From: an uncultured Senegalimassilia sp.
GTDB taxonomy: Bacteria; Actinomycetota; Coriobacteriia; Coriobacteriales; Eggerthellaceae
Length of the DNA: 64,000 nucleotides
Assembly: GCF_934630535.1 (NCBI RefSeq)
Contig: NZ_CAKTVU010000003.1
Location: forward strand, 1-64,000
Reading direction: 5' to 3'
The notes beneath the pieces were generated by a model. The model was not told the origin of the DNA. It saw nothing but the letters and a program-made list of their open reading frames with translations, and made no database searches. Both the position numbers and the translations under genes were made by a program. Each line of letters starts with the position of its first letter. The first letter of the stretch is position 1. Of the stretch, positions 41,883-51,498 are shown in pieces.

Positions 41883-44516
41883 ATGGAGTACATGACTAGC
41901 GCGGAGATCCGCGAGAAGTACTTGAAGTTCTTCGAGAGCAAGGGCTGCAAACGCATGCCGTCCTCCTCCCTTATCCCCGATGACCCTTCGCTTCTGCTCA
42001 CCAGCGCAGGCATGGTGCAGTTCAAGCCCTACTTCCTTCATCAGAAGGAGCTTGATTCCGCATATATCGGCACTACCACGGTGCAGAAATGCGTGCGCAC
42101 CAACGACATCGACAACATCGGCGATGCCCGTCACCTGTCGTTCTTCGAGATGCTGGGCAACTTCAGCTTCGGCTGCTATTTCAAGCACGAGATGTGCGCC
42201 TGGGCCTTCGAGTTCTCCACGGAGGTGCTCGGCCTTCCGAAGGACAAGCTGTACTTCACCGTGTTCGAGGACGATGACGAGACCATCGAGATCTGGAAGT
42301 CGCTCGGCGTGGCCGAAGACCATATCTCCCGTTTGGGCGAGGATGACAACTTCTGGCGCGCCGGACCTACCGGCCCGTGCGGCCCGTGCTCCGAGATCTA
42401 CTTCGATCAGGGCCCCGAGGTAGGTTGCGGCGATCCCGACTGCAAGCCGGGTTGCGATTGCGATCGCTTCCTTGAGTATTGGAACTGCGTGTTCACCCAG
42501 TACGACGGCCAGGAGGACGGTACGCTGGCCCCGCTTAAGACCAAGAACATCGACACCGGCATGGGCCTTGAGCGCATGGCCGCCATCATGCAGGGCGTCA
42601 CGAACAACTACGATACCGACGTGCTGCGCAGCCTGGTCGGCGTGGGCGAGCGTCTGGCCGGCGTCGAATACGGCAAGGACGAGGCCGCCGATCTGTGCCT
42701 GCGCATCATGGCCGATCACAGCCGTTCGGTCACGTTCATGATCGCCGACGGCATCCTGCCCTCGAACGAGGGTCGCGGCTACGTGTTGCGCCGCCTGCTG
42801 CGTCGTGCCGTCATGAAGGGCCACATGCTGGGCCTGGACAAGCCGTTCCTTAACGAATACGTGGACGAGTTGGTCAAGCTCATGGGCAGCGTGTACCCCG
42901 AGGTCATCGATAACCGTGAGCTTATCCGTGGCATCATCCTGTCCGAGGAGGAGCGCTTCGGCGCCAACCTGCGCCAGGGCCGTGCGTTCCTGTCCGAGTC
43001 CCTTGACAAGCTCGAGGGCGCCACGCTTCCCGGCGAGCAGGCGTTCACGTTGCACGACACGTACGGTTTCCCTGTGGACATCACGCGCGAGCTGTGCGAG
43101 GAGCGCGGCGTCGTCGTGGATATGGAGGGCTTCGAGCGTTGCATGGAGGCGCAGCGCGACCGCGCTCGTGCGGCCAACGTCAAGGACGCCGAGGCGGCCT
43201 GGTCCACGTACGGCGGCATCCACGCCGAGCTGCTCAAGGAGCTCGGCGCCACGAATTTCGTCGGCTATCAGAATCTTTCCGCCCAGGCAACGGTCAGCGC
43301 GCTTATCGCCGATGGCGAGCGTGTGACCGAGCTGAAGGCTGGTCAAACCGGCGAAGCGGTTCTGGACGTAACCCCGTTCTATGCCGAGATGGGCGGCGAA
43401 GTGGGGGACACGGGCGTCATCGAGGCCGATGGCGTCAAGGTGCAGGTCGTCGATACGAAGGCGCCCGAGAAGGGTCTCGTGTGCCACGTGGTGAAGGTGC
43501 TCGAGGGCGCTCTTTCCCAGGGCGCTGCCGTCACGGCCTCCGTGGATGCGGATCGCCGTGCTCGCGTCACGCGCAACCACACTGCCACGCATATCCTGCA
43601 TGCTGCGCTGCGTCAGGTGCTTGGCGAGCACGTCTCCCAGGCTGGCAGCTACGTGGGTCCCGATCGCCTTCGCTTCGACTTCACGCACTTCGCCGCGGTC
43701 ACGGCCGAGCAGCTGGCACAGGTGGAGCGCGTCGCCAACGAGTTCATCATGTCCGCAACGCCCACCAACATCTACGAGACCTCGCTTGACGCGGCCCGCG
43801 AAAGCGGCGTCACCGCGCTGTTCGGCGAGAAGTACGGCGATCAGGTGCGCGTCGTCGAGTGCGGCGGGTTCTCCCGCGAGCTGTGCGGCGGCTGCCATGT
43901 GGCCAACACCGCCGAGATCGGCATCATGAAGATCGCCTCCGAAACCAGCGTGGGCGCCAACGTGCGTCGCATCGAGGCGGTTACCAGCTACGGCGCCCTT
44001 GATTACATCAACAAGGTGGAGGCCGAGCTGAAGGAAACCGCCGAAGAGCTGCGCGTCCCGTTGTTCGACGTGTCCGAGCGCACCGCCGCCAACGTCAAGC
44101 AGCTGCGCGAGTTCCAGAAGAAGGCCAAGCAGACCAAGGGCATCGTGTCCGACGACAACATCACCAAGCTCGTCGACTCCGCCGTGAAGTCCGCGGCAGG
44201 TTACCCTGTGGTTATCTCCCGCGTGAAGATCGCCGACGCAGGCGGCCTTCGCAACGGTTGGGATGTCCTGTCCGCCCGTATGGCCGAGCCCGGCGCATGC
44301 GTGCTCATCGGCGAGAAGGACGGCAAGGCCGTGTTGATGGCCGCAGGCACGCCCGAGGCCGTCGAGGCCGGCTTCAACGCCGGCGCCGTCATCAAGGCGA
44401 TCGCACCCTGCGTGCAGGGCGGTGGCGGCGGCAAGCCGGCCATGGCGCAGGCCGGCGGCAAGAACGCCGCGGGCATCGATGATGCGCTCGAGGCCGCTCG
44501 CAAGATGCTGCTGTAG
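41883..44516 (+). CDS. alaS: Alanine--tRNA ligase
   Basis: An 877-residue class II synthetase. Motif 1 region begins REKYLKFFESKGC and FKPYFLHQKE. The catalytic core includes EMLGNFSFGCYFK and GPTGPCGPCSEIYFD. The editing domain has the zinc ligands HTATHILHAAL (HxxxH) and ELCGGCHVANTAEIG. A C-Ala domain ending in a Gly-rich stretch (CVQGGGGGKPAMAQAGG) closes the protein. ATG 41883 is taken as start; ATG 41892 is nearer to homology (TSAEIREKYL). It is followed by a strong terminator. Confidence 0.97.
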   Translation: MEYMTSAEIREKYLKFFESKGCKRMPSSSLIPDDPSLLLTSAGMVQFKPYFLHQKELDSAYIGTTTVQKCVRTNDIDNIGDARHLSFFEMLGNFSFGCYFKHEMCAWAFEFSTEVLGLPKDKLYFTVFEDDDETIEIWKSLGVAEDHISRLGEDDNFWRAGPTGPCGPCSEIYFDQGPEVGCGDPDCKPGCDCDRFLEYWNCVFTQYDGQEDGTLAPLKTKNIDTGMGLERMAAIMQGVTNNYDTDVLRSLVGVGERLAGVEYGKDEAADLCLRIMADHSRSVTFMIADGILPSNEGRGYVLRRLLRRAVMKGHMLGLDKPFLNEYVDELVKLMGSVYPEVIDNRELIRGIILSEEERFGANLRQGRAFLSESLDKLEGATLPGEQAFTLHDTYGFPVDITRELCEERGVVVDMEGFERCMEAQRDRARAANVKDAEAAWSTYGGIHAELLKELGATNFVGYQNLSAQATVSALIADGERVTELKAGQTGEAVLDVTPFYAEMGGEVGDTGVIEADGVKVQVVDTKAPEKGLVCHVVKVLEGALSQGAAVTASVDADRRARVTRNHTATHILHAALRQVLGEHVSQAGSYVGPDRLRFDFTHFAAVTAEQLAQVERVANEFIMSATPTNIYETSLDAARESGVTALFGEKYGDQVRVVECGGFSRELCGGCHVANTAEIGIMKIASETSVGANVRRIEAVTSYGALDYINKVEAELKETAEELRVPLFDVSERTAANVKQLREFQKKAKQTKGIVSDDNITKLVDSAVKSAAGYPVVISRVKIADAGGLRNGWDVLSARMAEPGACVLIGEKDGKAVLMAAGTPEAVEAGFNAGAVIKAIAPCVQGGGGGKPAMAQAGGKNAAGIDDALEAARKMLL

Positions 44517-44533
44517 CTTTTCAAGCGGTTTTC

Positions 44534-44567
44534 ACGCCCCGCCGCCTTTGGCAGCGGGGCGTTTTTC
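44534..44567 (+). terminator. Terminator of alaS
   Basis: Stem ACGCCCCGC / GCGGGGCGT with an 11-base loop, followed by TTTTT. Confidence 0.9.
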
Positions 44568-44599
44568 GTATCGGTCCGTTACCTGAGGTTAGGTTGGCA

Positions 44600-45022
44600 A
44601 TGAGGATTCTTGCACTGGATATCGGTCAGACGCGCATCGGGGTGGCGGTCAGCGACCCGCGCGAGCGCGTGGCATCCCCTGTTTGCGTGCTTCCCGCGAA
44701 CGAGGTTCTTTCCAACGCTAAAAGCTGGAAACGCGTGCTCGAGGATTGGGAGCCGGAGCTCATCTTGTCGGGGTTGCCCTACACGCTTTCGGGTGAGGAG
44801 GGGCCTCAGGCCAGCCGCATCCGTGGCGTCGCCGCTAGCATCGGAAAGGCGGCGGGCCTGCCTGTGGAGTTCACTGATGAGCGTCTCAGCTCGCAGGAGG
44901 CGAAGCGCAGTTTGCGTGAAAGCGGCATGTCGGAGCGCGATATGCGCGGCAAGATAGATATGATTGCAGCAAGTGTGTTCCTTCAGGCGTGGCTTGATGC
45001 CCGCCATGCAGGCGAAAGGTAG
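44600..45022 (+). CDS. ruvX: Putative Holliday junction resolvase / pre-16S rRNA nuclease YqgF
   Basis: A 140-residue RNase H-fold protein of the YqgF/RuvX family, implicated in 16S rRNA 5' processing. The first catalytic Asp lies in RILALDIGQTRIGVAVSDP, a later motif is LILSGLPYTLSGEEG, and the end motif is KIDMIAASVFLQAWLD with the final Asp. ATG 44600 follows GAGGTTAGG; a TTG two codons earlier is possible. It is commonly found after alaS and before mltG, as here (5 bp to mltG). Confidence 0.93.
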   Translation: MRILALDIGQTRIGVAVSDPRERVASPVCVLPANEVLSNAKSWKRVLEDWEPELILSGLPYTLSGEEGPQASRIRGVAASIGKAAGLPVEFTDERLSSQEAKRSLRESGMSERDMRGKIDMIAASVFLQAWLDARHAGER

Positions 45023-45027
45023 TGTAA

Positions 45028-46179
45028 ATGTCCCCTCGTAGGCAAGTGACCTATTCCCGTCGCCCAACTCATGCGGCACGCTCGGCGCACGCGCGCGGCG
45101 ACCGTATGTTCCGCACGTACGATACCAGCTTCATCCAGCCCAAGCGGTCCAAGGTTCCTCATTACGTGTTCCTTGTCGTGTTGGCGCTTCTGGGCATCGG
45201 AATCCTGTGGTTCGTAGGCTCTTCGGTTGCCAGCTGCGTTTCGCCGAAGGTCGACCTGTTGGCCGAGGATCAACAGGCAACCATCACCGTCAACGATGGA
45301 GCATCGGCAAACACCATAGGCTCCTCGCTTGTGGATGCCAAGCTGGTGGGGTCGGCCAAGGAGTTCACCGAGCGCGTGAAGGATTTGGATGCCGGGTCCG
45401 ATCTCAAGCCCGGTACGTATACCTTCAGCGGCGGCGTATCGGTCGATGACATCATCTCGGCATTGCGCAACGGCCCGGTTTCCGATGCCGTGCTCACCAT
45501 CCCCGAAGGGTATCGCTTAAGCGAGATCGCTTCGGCGGTGGAAAGCGCCACCAACGGGCGCATCAGCGCCGATGCCTTCAAGCAGGCGGCATCGGACGCC
45601 AGCGTGTATGCGGGTGATTACGGCTTCTTGAAATCGGCGGGCACGAACAGCCTTGAGGGCTTCCTATTCCCGAAAACCTATGATGTCGCCTCCGACGCCA
45701 CGGCGGATAGCTTGATTCGCGCGATGCTTTCCCAATTCCAGGTCGAAACGGCGGGGCTTGACTGGTCTTATCCCGAATCCCAGGGTCTTTCCGTGTACGA
45801 GACCGTGAACCTGGCATCCATCGTGGAAAAGGAATCGAGCGGGGATGAGACGATTCGCGCCCAGGTGGCCGCCGTGTTCTACAATCGCCTGACCACCAAG
45901 GGCGAGCCGAGCTATGGCTACCTGCAAAGCGACGCCACTACCGCCTACGAGGTTGGGCATGACCCCACCGCCGAGGAAGTGCACGCGAACAGCCCGTATA
46001 GCACCTACAGCAACGCCGGCCTTCCGCCTACGCCGATCTGCTCGCCTTCCATCGAATGCCTGCAGGCCGTATGTTCGCCGAATCAGGATGCGTTGGGCAA
46101 GTATTACTTCTTCTATTTCCAAGATGACAAGTACACGTTCAGCGAGACCTATGACGAGCATAAGGCCGCGTTCTCGTAA
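45028..46179 (+). CDS. mltG: Endolytic murein transglycosylase MltG
   Basis: A 383-residue single-pass membrane enzyme that cleaves nascent glycan strands. A basic cytoplasmic N-terminus precedes a helix (about residues 44-64). The LysM-like part (TITVNDGASANTIGSSLVDA) and YceG/MltG core follow: LKPGTYTFSGG, TIPEGYRLSEIA, SLEGFLFPKTYDV, catalytic Glu in NLASIVEKESS, VFYNRL, LQSDATTAYEVG and NSPYSTYSNAGLPPTPI. The end is close to the family end. It lies 5 bp after ruvX and 8 bp before the YqeG gene. Confidence 0.93.
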   Translation: MSPRRQVTYSRRPTHAARSAHARGDRMFRTYDTSFIQPKRSKVPHYVFLVVLALLGIGILWFVGSSVASCVSPKVDLLAEDQQATITVNDGASANTIGSSLVDAKLVGSAKEFTERVKDLDAGSDLKPGTYTFSGGVSVDDIISALRNGPVSDAVLTIPEGYRLSEIASAVESATNGRISADAFKQAASDASVYAGDYGFLKSAGTNSLEGFLFPKTYDVASDATADSLIRAMLSQFQVETAGLDWSYPESQGLSVYETVNLASIVEKESSGDETIRAQVAAVFYNRLTTKGEPSYGYLQSDATTAYEVGHDPTAEEVHANSPYSTYSNAGLPPTPICSPSIECLQAVCSPNQDALGKYYFFYFQDDKYTFSETYDEHKAAFS

Positions 46180-46187
46180 GGGGATCC

Positions 46188-46754
46188 ATGTCGTACCTGC
46201 AGCCGGAGCGCTACTTCTCCCGCATATCGCATATCAATATAGAACGGGACCTGCTTGCATGCGGGTTCCGCTATGTTTTGTTGGACATCGATAACACCAT
46301 CCTGTCCCGCGCAACGCACGATGTCCCACGCGATGTGGGCCTGTGGCTTGCTCAAGCCCGAGACGCCGGCGTGCAGTTCTGCCTGGTGTCGAACAATTGG
46401 CACAAAAACGTGCATGAGCTTGCGAACCGCTTGTCCATGCCCATCATCGCAAAGGCCATGAAGCCCTTGCCGGTGGCGTTGTTCGCGGCGTGCTCCATGC
46501 TTGGGGCGAAGCGCAGCGAGACCGTTATGGTCGGCGATCAGCTCTCCACCGACGTGCTTGCTGCGCATAACGCCGGAATGTCGGCGTACCTGCTGGCGCC
46601 GTTGGCGGAGCAGGATTTGCGGCACACGAAGTACGTGCGCATGGTGGAGCAGGCCATTCTTGGCGGGGCGGTTCCCGAGGGCGTTCCGCAGCCCGTGCAG
46701 GCGCATGCGACCGATCATCCGAGCGCACAAAACGTCATGGCGCAGGAAAAGTAG
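46188..46754 (+). CDS. YqeG family HAD IIIA-type phosphatase
   Basis: A 188-residue HAD-superfamily phosphatase. The nucleophile motif is VLLDIDNTILS, the second motif is CLVSNNW, the Lys motif is AKAMKPLPVAL and the acidic motif is MVGDQLSTDVLAAH. It matches the YqeG group, which is typically encoded near aroE and other shikimate genes in Gram-positive bacteria, as here. Its substrate is unknown. The last 25 residues are variable. Confidence 0.9.
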   Translation: MSYLQPERYFSRISHINIERDLLACGFRYVLLDIDNTILSRATHDVPRDVGLWLAQARDAGVQFCLVSNNWHKNVHELANRLSMPIIAKAMKPLPVALFAACSMLGAKRSETVMVGDQLSTDVLAAHNAGMSAYLLAPLAEQDLRHTKYVRMVEQAILGGAVPEGVPQPVQAHATDHPSAQNVMAQEK

Positions 46755-46871
46755 CGAAACCGCCTATTTGATGGGCCTCATGGGGGAATTAACCCCTACA
46801 AAGCTAGTATGCATTGGTATGATGAAATCCCTGCTAAACTGCAGGCCCTTGATCGACCAGGAAGGAATTCC

Positions 46872-47822
46872 ATGACCGAGCAGAGCGAAGGCGAGCGCCT
46901 CTATATCCTGGGGCATCCGGTCGCGCATTCGAAATCGCCGGTAATGTACAACGCGTTATACGAAAGGCTGGGTCTGCCTTGGACCTATGCCCTTGCCGAT
47001 TTCGCCGAGCTGGACGACGCCCGCGCTTTTCTGGATGCGCGAGAGTTCCTGTCCGTGAACATCACCACCCCTTATAAGCCATTGGCCTTTCAGGCCGCAA
47101 CGCGCAAGGCTGCCAGCGCGCAGCTTGCGCAGGGCGCCAACGTGCTTGTCCGCAAGGACGGTCAGCTGATCGGCTTCAATACCGACGGCGATGGGTGCGT
47201 CAAGTTTCTCGAGCTTGCAGGCGTGAACTTCAGGGGCAAGCGCGTGGTTGTGTGCGGAACGGGCCCCACGGCGCTGTCCATCCTTCATGCGTGCGCTATC
47301 GCCGGTGCCGACGTGTTGTTGCTGCTCTCGCGCGACAAGGAGCGCGCGCATAGCGTGCTGGACGCCTACCTTGAACGTTTCGGCAAGCTGGCCAACGCCA
47401 CCATCGATTTCCCCGCTGTGAAGGAAGGGCATCGCAGCTTTCGCGAAGCCTACACGAAGCCGACGTTCAAGTTCGGCAGCTATACCACGTCGTCGGGGGC
47501 GTTGGGCTCTGCGGACATCATCATCAACGCCACTCCGGTGGGAATGAAGCCCGACGATCCGGCTCCGTTCGATACGGGGCTTTTGCGCCCGGGCCAGGTG
47601 GTTATGGACGCCGTATACGCATCGGGGCGCACGAAGCTGGTGTCCGATGCCCTTCAGGCGGATTGCAAGGCGGCTTTCAACGGCGGGGGCATGCTGGTGG
47701 CTCAAGCGGTGGCCTCGGCGCTCATCGTGTCCGATATAGCGGAAGTGGAGATACCGTATTCCGAGGCGGAGCTGTTCAACCTTATGGCCGACGCCGCCGG
47801 ATTCGATTGTCCGCGCGCGTAA
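46872..47822 (+). CDS. aroE: Shikimate dehydrogenase
   Basis: Reduces 3-dehydroshikimate to shikimate. The 316-residue protein shows the shikimate-binding SKSPVMYNALY, NITTPYKPLAF with the catalytic Lys (usual NVTxPxK), and NTDGDGCVKFL. The dinucleotide motif is VVCGTGPTALSILHA instead of the usual GAGGAA, still a Rossmann-like turn. NATPVGMKP and FNGGGMLVAQA complete it. It is longer than many homologues because of an insertion near residues 180-205. ATG 46872 follows AGGAAGGAATTCC. It is the first gene of the shikimate block. Confidence 0.92.
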   Translation: MTEQSEGERLYILGHPVAHSKSPVMYNALYERLGLPWTYALADFAELDDARAFLDAREFLSVNITTPYKPLAFQAATRKAASAQLAQGANVLVRKDGQLIGFNTDGDGCVKFLELAGVNFRGKRVVVCGTGPTALSILHACAIAGADVLLLLSRDKERAHSVLDAYLERFGKLANATIDFPAVKEGHRSFREAYTKPTFKFGSYTTSSGALGSADIIINATPVGMKPDDPAPFDTGLLRPGQVVMDAVYASGRTKLVSDALQADCKAAFNGGGMLVAQAVASALIVSDIAEVEIPYSEAELFNLMADAAGFDCPRA

Positions 47823-47845
47823 TGTAATCATAGCCACCCGTATCG

Positions 47846-47871
47846 GCGCGGCGAAAAAAAGAATGCCGCGC
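47846..47871 (+). repeat. Hairpin in the leader of aroC
   Basis: GCGCGGC / GCCGCGC around an A-rich 12-base loop, 23 bp upstream of aroC. This may be a processing or weak termination site between aroE and aroC. Confidence 0.45.
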
Positions 47872-47893
47872 ATTAGCACGAAAAGAGAGCAGC

Positions 47894-49069
47894 ATGCGCT
47901 ACTACACAGCAGGAGAGAGTCATGGACAGGGCTTGGTCGCCATCGTCGAGGACGTGCCGGCGGGCCTTAAGATATCCGAGGAGCAGATCAACGTAGATCT
48001 AGCGCGCCGCCAGGCAGGCTACGGCCGGGGTGGACGTATGAAGATCGAGCGCGATACGGCGCAGGTGATTTCCGGCGTGCGCTTCGGGCGCACCATAGGA
48101 AGCCCCGTTGCCATGCTTGTTGCCAACAGGGATTGGGAAAACTGGACCGAGCGCATGGCCCCGTTCGGCGAGCCGCCGCTCGACCTGGTTCGAGAGGTGA
48201 CCCCTCGTCCGGGTCACGCGGATCTGGTGGGCGCGTTGAAGACCAACACCGATGACTGCCGCAACATCCTCGAGCGCTCAAGCGCCCGCACCACTGCGCC
48301 GCGCGTTGCGGCGGCGGGCATCGCACGCGAATTCCTAGCCGATCTGGGCGTGGAGATCTTCTCCTATGTCACCGGCATCGGGAGCGCCGTCATGAAGGAA
48401 GACGACCCCTTCATGAACGCGGCGCGTTATACGCCCCTTGAGATCGAGACGAGCGAGGTCCGTTGCCCCGATGCGGAGGCAAGCGAGGCCATGAAGCGCG
48501 AGATCGATCGGGCAATCACGAACAAGGACAGCTTGGGAGGGACGTTCCGCGTGGTCGTGCGCGGTCTTTTGCCGGGCGTCGGCGGTTACGCCGTGCCCAC
48601 AGAGCGTCTGACCTCCACCATCGGCGGCGCTCTGTTCAGCATCCCCGCCATCAAGGGGGTCGAATTCGGCATGGGCTTCGAGACGGCCCGCAAGCCCGGT
48701 TCGCAGGTGCACGACCCCATCTTGCTCGACCGGGCAAAAGCCGAGTTCACGCGCGCATCCAACAACGCGGGCGGTCTTGAGGGCGGCATGACCACGGGCA
48801 TGCCCTTGGTGGTTACGGCTGCCATGAAGCCCATTCCCACGCTTATGCAGCCGCTGCAAACCGTGAACCTTGACACGCTCGAGGTGGCTCAGGCCTCCAA
48901 GGAGCGAAGCGACGTGTGCGCCGTGCCGGCGTGCGCGGTAGTCGCCGAGGGTGAGGTGGCGTTCGCCATAGCGGACGCGTATATGCGCAAGTTCGGCTCC
49001 GACAACATGGCCGATATCAAGGCGGCGATCAAAGCATACAAGCAGCGGTTGAACACCGTGTCGCGCTAA
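47894..49069 (+). CDS. aroC: Chorismate synthase
   Basis: Converts EPSP to chorismate with reduced flavin. The 391 residues open with YYTAGESHGQGLVAIVEDVP, followed by RRQAGYGRGGRMKIERDTAQ, GALKTNTDDCRNILERSSAR, GGGxF-type segments and EGGMTTGMPLVV. The length fits the family. The ATG lies after AAAAGAGAGCAGC. It is followed 18 bp later by aroK. Confidence 0.96.
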   Translation: MRYYTAGESHGQGLVAIVEDVPAGLKISEEQINVDLARRQAGYGRGGRMKIERDTAQVISGVRFGRTIGSPVAMLVANRDWENWTERMAPFGEPPLDLVREVTPRPGHADLVGALKTNTDDCRNILERSSARTTAPRVAAAGIAREFLADLGVEIFSYVTGIGSAVMKEDDPFMNAARYTPLEIETSEVRCPDAEASEAMKREIDRAITNKDSLGGTFRVVVRGLLPGVGGYAVPTERLTSTIGGALFSIPAIKGVEFGMGFETARKPGSQVHDPILLDRAKAEFTRASNNAGGLEGGMTTGMPLVVTAAMKPIPTLMQPLQTVNLDTLEVAQASKERSDVCAVPACAVVAEGEVAFAIADAYMRKFGSDNMADIKAAIKAYKQRLNTVSR

Positions 49070-49087
49070 CCAGCCAGGAGGATCATC

Positions 49088-49759
49088 ATGGAACAGCAGG
49101 ATGCAAAAAACGGCGATATCACCCCGGAAAGCAATCCGGTAGCGTACACGCTGTCGGTCACCACCCCCGACGAGGTCGTCGCCGTCGTCAACAACCCCGA
49201 GATCAAGCCCCATGCGCGCCCTACGTACGAGCTGACGCGCAACGTGTTCTTCGTGGGCTTCATGGTCGCGGGTAAAACCTCCACGTCTCGCCGTTTGGCC
49301 CGTCAGTGCGGCCTGGCCACCATCGACCTGGACGCCTACATCGAGCGTCGCGAACGCAGGGCTATCAACCAGATCTTCGCGGAACAGGGCGAGCAGGCGT
49401 TTCGCGACATGGAGACTCAGGCGCTCGACGAGTTCGCCCACAAGGGCCCCATGCTTGTGTCCTGCGGTGGCGGCATCGTACTGCGCGAGGAGAACCGCGA
49501 GATTCTGAAGAACAACGGTTTCGTGGTGTATTTGCAGGTCACCGCCGAACAGGCGGTCGATCGCGTCAGCGATGTGTCCACGCGCCCGCTGTTCAAGGAC
49601 CTTGAGACCGCGCAACGGACCATCGCCGGTCGTTTGCCCATGTACGAGGACGTTGCCAGCGTATCGATCGACACCGTGGGCAAATCCATCAACGTCGTGG
49701 CGCAGGAGATCCAGGAGATCCTCGAGAAGGAAGGCGTGCTGTGTCTGCGACAAGGGTAG
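49088..49759 (+). CDS. aroK: Shikimate kinase
   Basis: Phosphorylates shikimate. A P-loop NMP-kinase-like fold: Walker A VGFMVAGKTSTSRRLA, shikimate-binding TIDLDAYIERRE and CGGGIVLREENR, and the lid region STRPLFKDLETAQR. At 223 residues it has about 50 extra N-terminal residues of unknown role ahead of the kinase core. ATG 49088 follows AGGAGGATCATC. Its last 19 bp overlap aroB, so expression is coupled. Confidence 0.93.
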   Translation: MEQQDAKNGDITPESNPVAYTLSVTTPDEVVAVVNNPEIKPHARPTYELTRNVFFVGFMVAGKTSTSRRLARQCGLATIDLDAYIERRERRAINQIFAEQGEQAFRDMETQALDEFAHKGPMLVSCGGGIVLREENREILKNNGFVVYLQVTAEQAVDRVSDVSTRPLFKDLETAQRTIAGRLPMYEDVASVSIDTVGKSINVVAQEIQEILEKEGVLCLRQG

Positions 49760-50856
49760 TGGTGAACATCCCCGGCGAAGATGCCTACAGCGTGCGCATC
49801 GGCGCCGGGGTGCTTGATGCCCTAGGGGCGTCCATGCGCGGCGTGCCGGCTATCGCCGACGCGCAGCAGGTGCTCGTCATCACCGATACGAACGTCGGGC
49901 CGCTGTACTTGGCCCGCGCGAAGGCTTCGCTTGCCCAGGCGGGGTATCGCGTTTCCGACATCTGCGTTCCTGCAGGCGAGGAGGCGAAGTCGCTCACGGT
50001 GCTCGGCGAGGTGCTCGAGGCTATGGCTGCTTTGGCGCTCGAGCGCGATTGCGTCGTGGTCGCGCTTGGCGGCGGCTGCGTGGGCGATCTGGCGGGTTTT
50101 GCCGCGGCAACCTACATGCGCGGCGTGCAGGTGGTGCAGGTTCCCACCACGCTCCTTTCCATGGTCGATTCCAGCGTGGGCGGGAAAACGGGCGTGAACC
50201 TGTCCGCCGGCAAGAATCTGGTAGGTGCGTTCAAGCAGCCCGCGTTCGTGTGCGCCGACACCGATGTGCTGGCAACGTTGCCGCCTCGCGAGTGGGCATG
50301 CGGTTGCGGCGAGGTGGCGAAAACCGCGCTCATCGATGGTGACGAGTTCTTCTTCTGGCTCTCCGATCAGGCGCCGGCAATGGTCGATCGTCGGTCCGAT
50401 GCCGTCTCCGAGGCTATCGCCCGCTGCGTGGTCTTCAAGGCCGATGTGGTGGCGCAGGATAAAACGGAAAGCCGCGGCGTGCGCGAGTGTCTGAACTATG
50501 GCCACACGTTGGCCCATGCCATTGAGAAGCTGTCGGGATATGGCACGTACAGCCACGGGCATGCGGTCGCCGAGGGCATGCGCTTCGCAGCCCGTATGGG
50601 CATGCGGCTTGCCGACATGCCGGCAGAGCTTGCCCAGGCGCAGGCGCAGCTGCTCGACGACCTGGGCTTGCCCGAGCTTGACTGGGAGGCTTCCCCGGCG
50701 CAGGTGCTTGAAACGATGAAGCGCGATAAGAAGGCGCGTCACGGGCAGGTTCGCTTCGTGTGCTTGCATGATGTGGGGCAGTGGCAGCTTCGCGATGTGG
50801 CCGATGGCGTCATCCTAGAAGAGCTGGAGGCGTATTTCGCGCAGAAGCGACGCTAG
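49741..50856 (+). CDS. aroB: 3-dehydroquinate synthase
   Basis: Cyclises DAHP to 3-dehydroquinate with NAD and a metal. The 371 residues include GAGVLDALG, VPAGEEAKSL, ALGGGCVGDLAGFAAATYMR, VPTTLLSMVDSSVGGKTGVN, the metal-ligand Glu in ACGCGEVAKTALI, and the His ligands in YGHTLAHAIE and SHGHAVAEGM. GTG at 49741 gives a 19-bp overlap with aroK. Confidence 0.95.
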   Translation: MSATRVVVNIPGEDAYSVRIGAGVLDALGASMRGVPAIADAQQVLVITDTNVGPLYLARAKASLAQAGYRVSDICVPAGEEAKSLTVLGEVLEAMAALALERDCVVVALGGGCVGDLAGFAAATYMRGVQVVQVPTTLLSMVDSSVGGKTGVNLSAGKNLVGAFKQPAFVCADTDVLATLPPREWACGCGEVAKTALIDGDEFFFWLSDQAPAMVDRRSDAVSEAIARCVVFKADVVAQDKTESRGVRECLNYGHTLAHAIEKLSGYGTYSHGHAVAEGMRFAARMGMRLADMPAELAQAQAQLLDDLGLPELDWEASPAQVLETMKRDKKARHGQVRFVCLHDVGQWQLRDVADGVILEELEAYFAQKRR

Positions 50857-50984
50857 CTTCCTCCTTTTCCGAACAGACCTGAGCGCGGCGCGGCCTTTGA
50901 GGGGTTCGCAAAGACGAACAAGGTCATGCGACGTTTCGAGCATACGCTGAAAGCGGCGGCAAACAGCAACGAAAGGCATGCGAT

Positions 50985-51497
50985 ATGAAGAAGATCCTGC
51001 TGATCAACGGGCCTAATCTGAACATGCTCGGCATCCGCGAGCCGGGCGTGTACGGCAACGATACCTTAAGCGACCTTGAATCCGGCTTCGCCGAATATGC
51101 CCAGGCGCACGGCTGCGAGGTGGAGTGCTTCCAGTCGAACCATGAAGGCGACCTGGTCGATAAGATCCACGCCACGCACGGCACGTGCGACGGCATCGTG
51201 TACAACCCCGGTGCGCATACCCATTATTCCTATGCGCTGCGCGATGCTTTGGGCAGCGTGAGCACGCCGTGCGTCGAGGTGCACATCTCCGACGTAAGCA
51301 CGCGCGAGGCGTTCCGCCATATCTCGGTGATCGCCCCGGCGTGCGTGGCCCAGGTCAAGGGCCACGGCTTCGCCGGCTACAACGATGCGCTCGACATCCT
51401 GCTCGAAGGCGTGACCGAGCGCCTGGGCGAGGGCTTCGAGGGGCGTTATGCTCCAGGTCAGGTTATCGTGGCAGGTCGTGATCTCATTGACGGATAG
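50985..51497 (+). CDS. aroQ: 3-dehydroquinate dehydratase, type II
   Basis: Dehydrates 3-dehydroquinate in the shikimate pathway. Type II enzyme motifs are clear: NGPNLNMLGIREPGVYG with the catalytic Tyr, CFQSNHEGDLVDKIH, NPGAHTHYSYAL and VHISDVSTREAFRHISV with the catalytic His. At 170 residues it is slightly longer than the usual ~145-150. The ATG lies 128 bp after aroB with no good ribosome consensus except GAAAGGC. It ends one base before the peptidase ATG. Confidence 0.95.
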   Translation: MKKILLINGPNLNMLGIREPGVYGNDTLSDLESGFAEYAQAHGCEVECFQSNHEGDLVDKIHATHGTCDGIVYNPGAHTHYSYALRDALGSVSTPCVEVHISDVSTREAFRHISVIAPACVAQVKGHGFAGYNDALDILLEGVTERLGEGFEGRYAPGQVIVAGRDLIDG

Positions 51498-51498
51498 C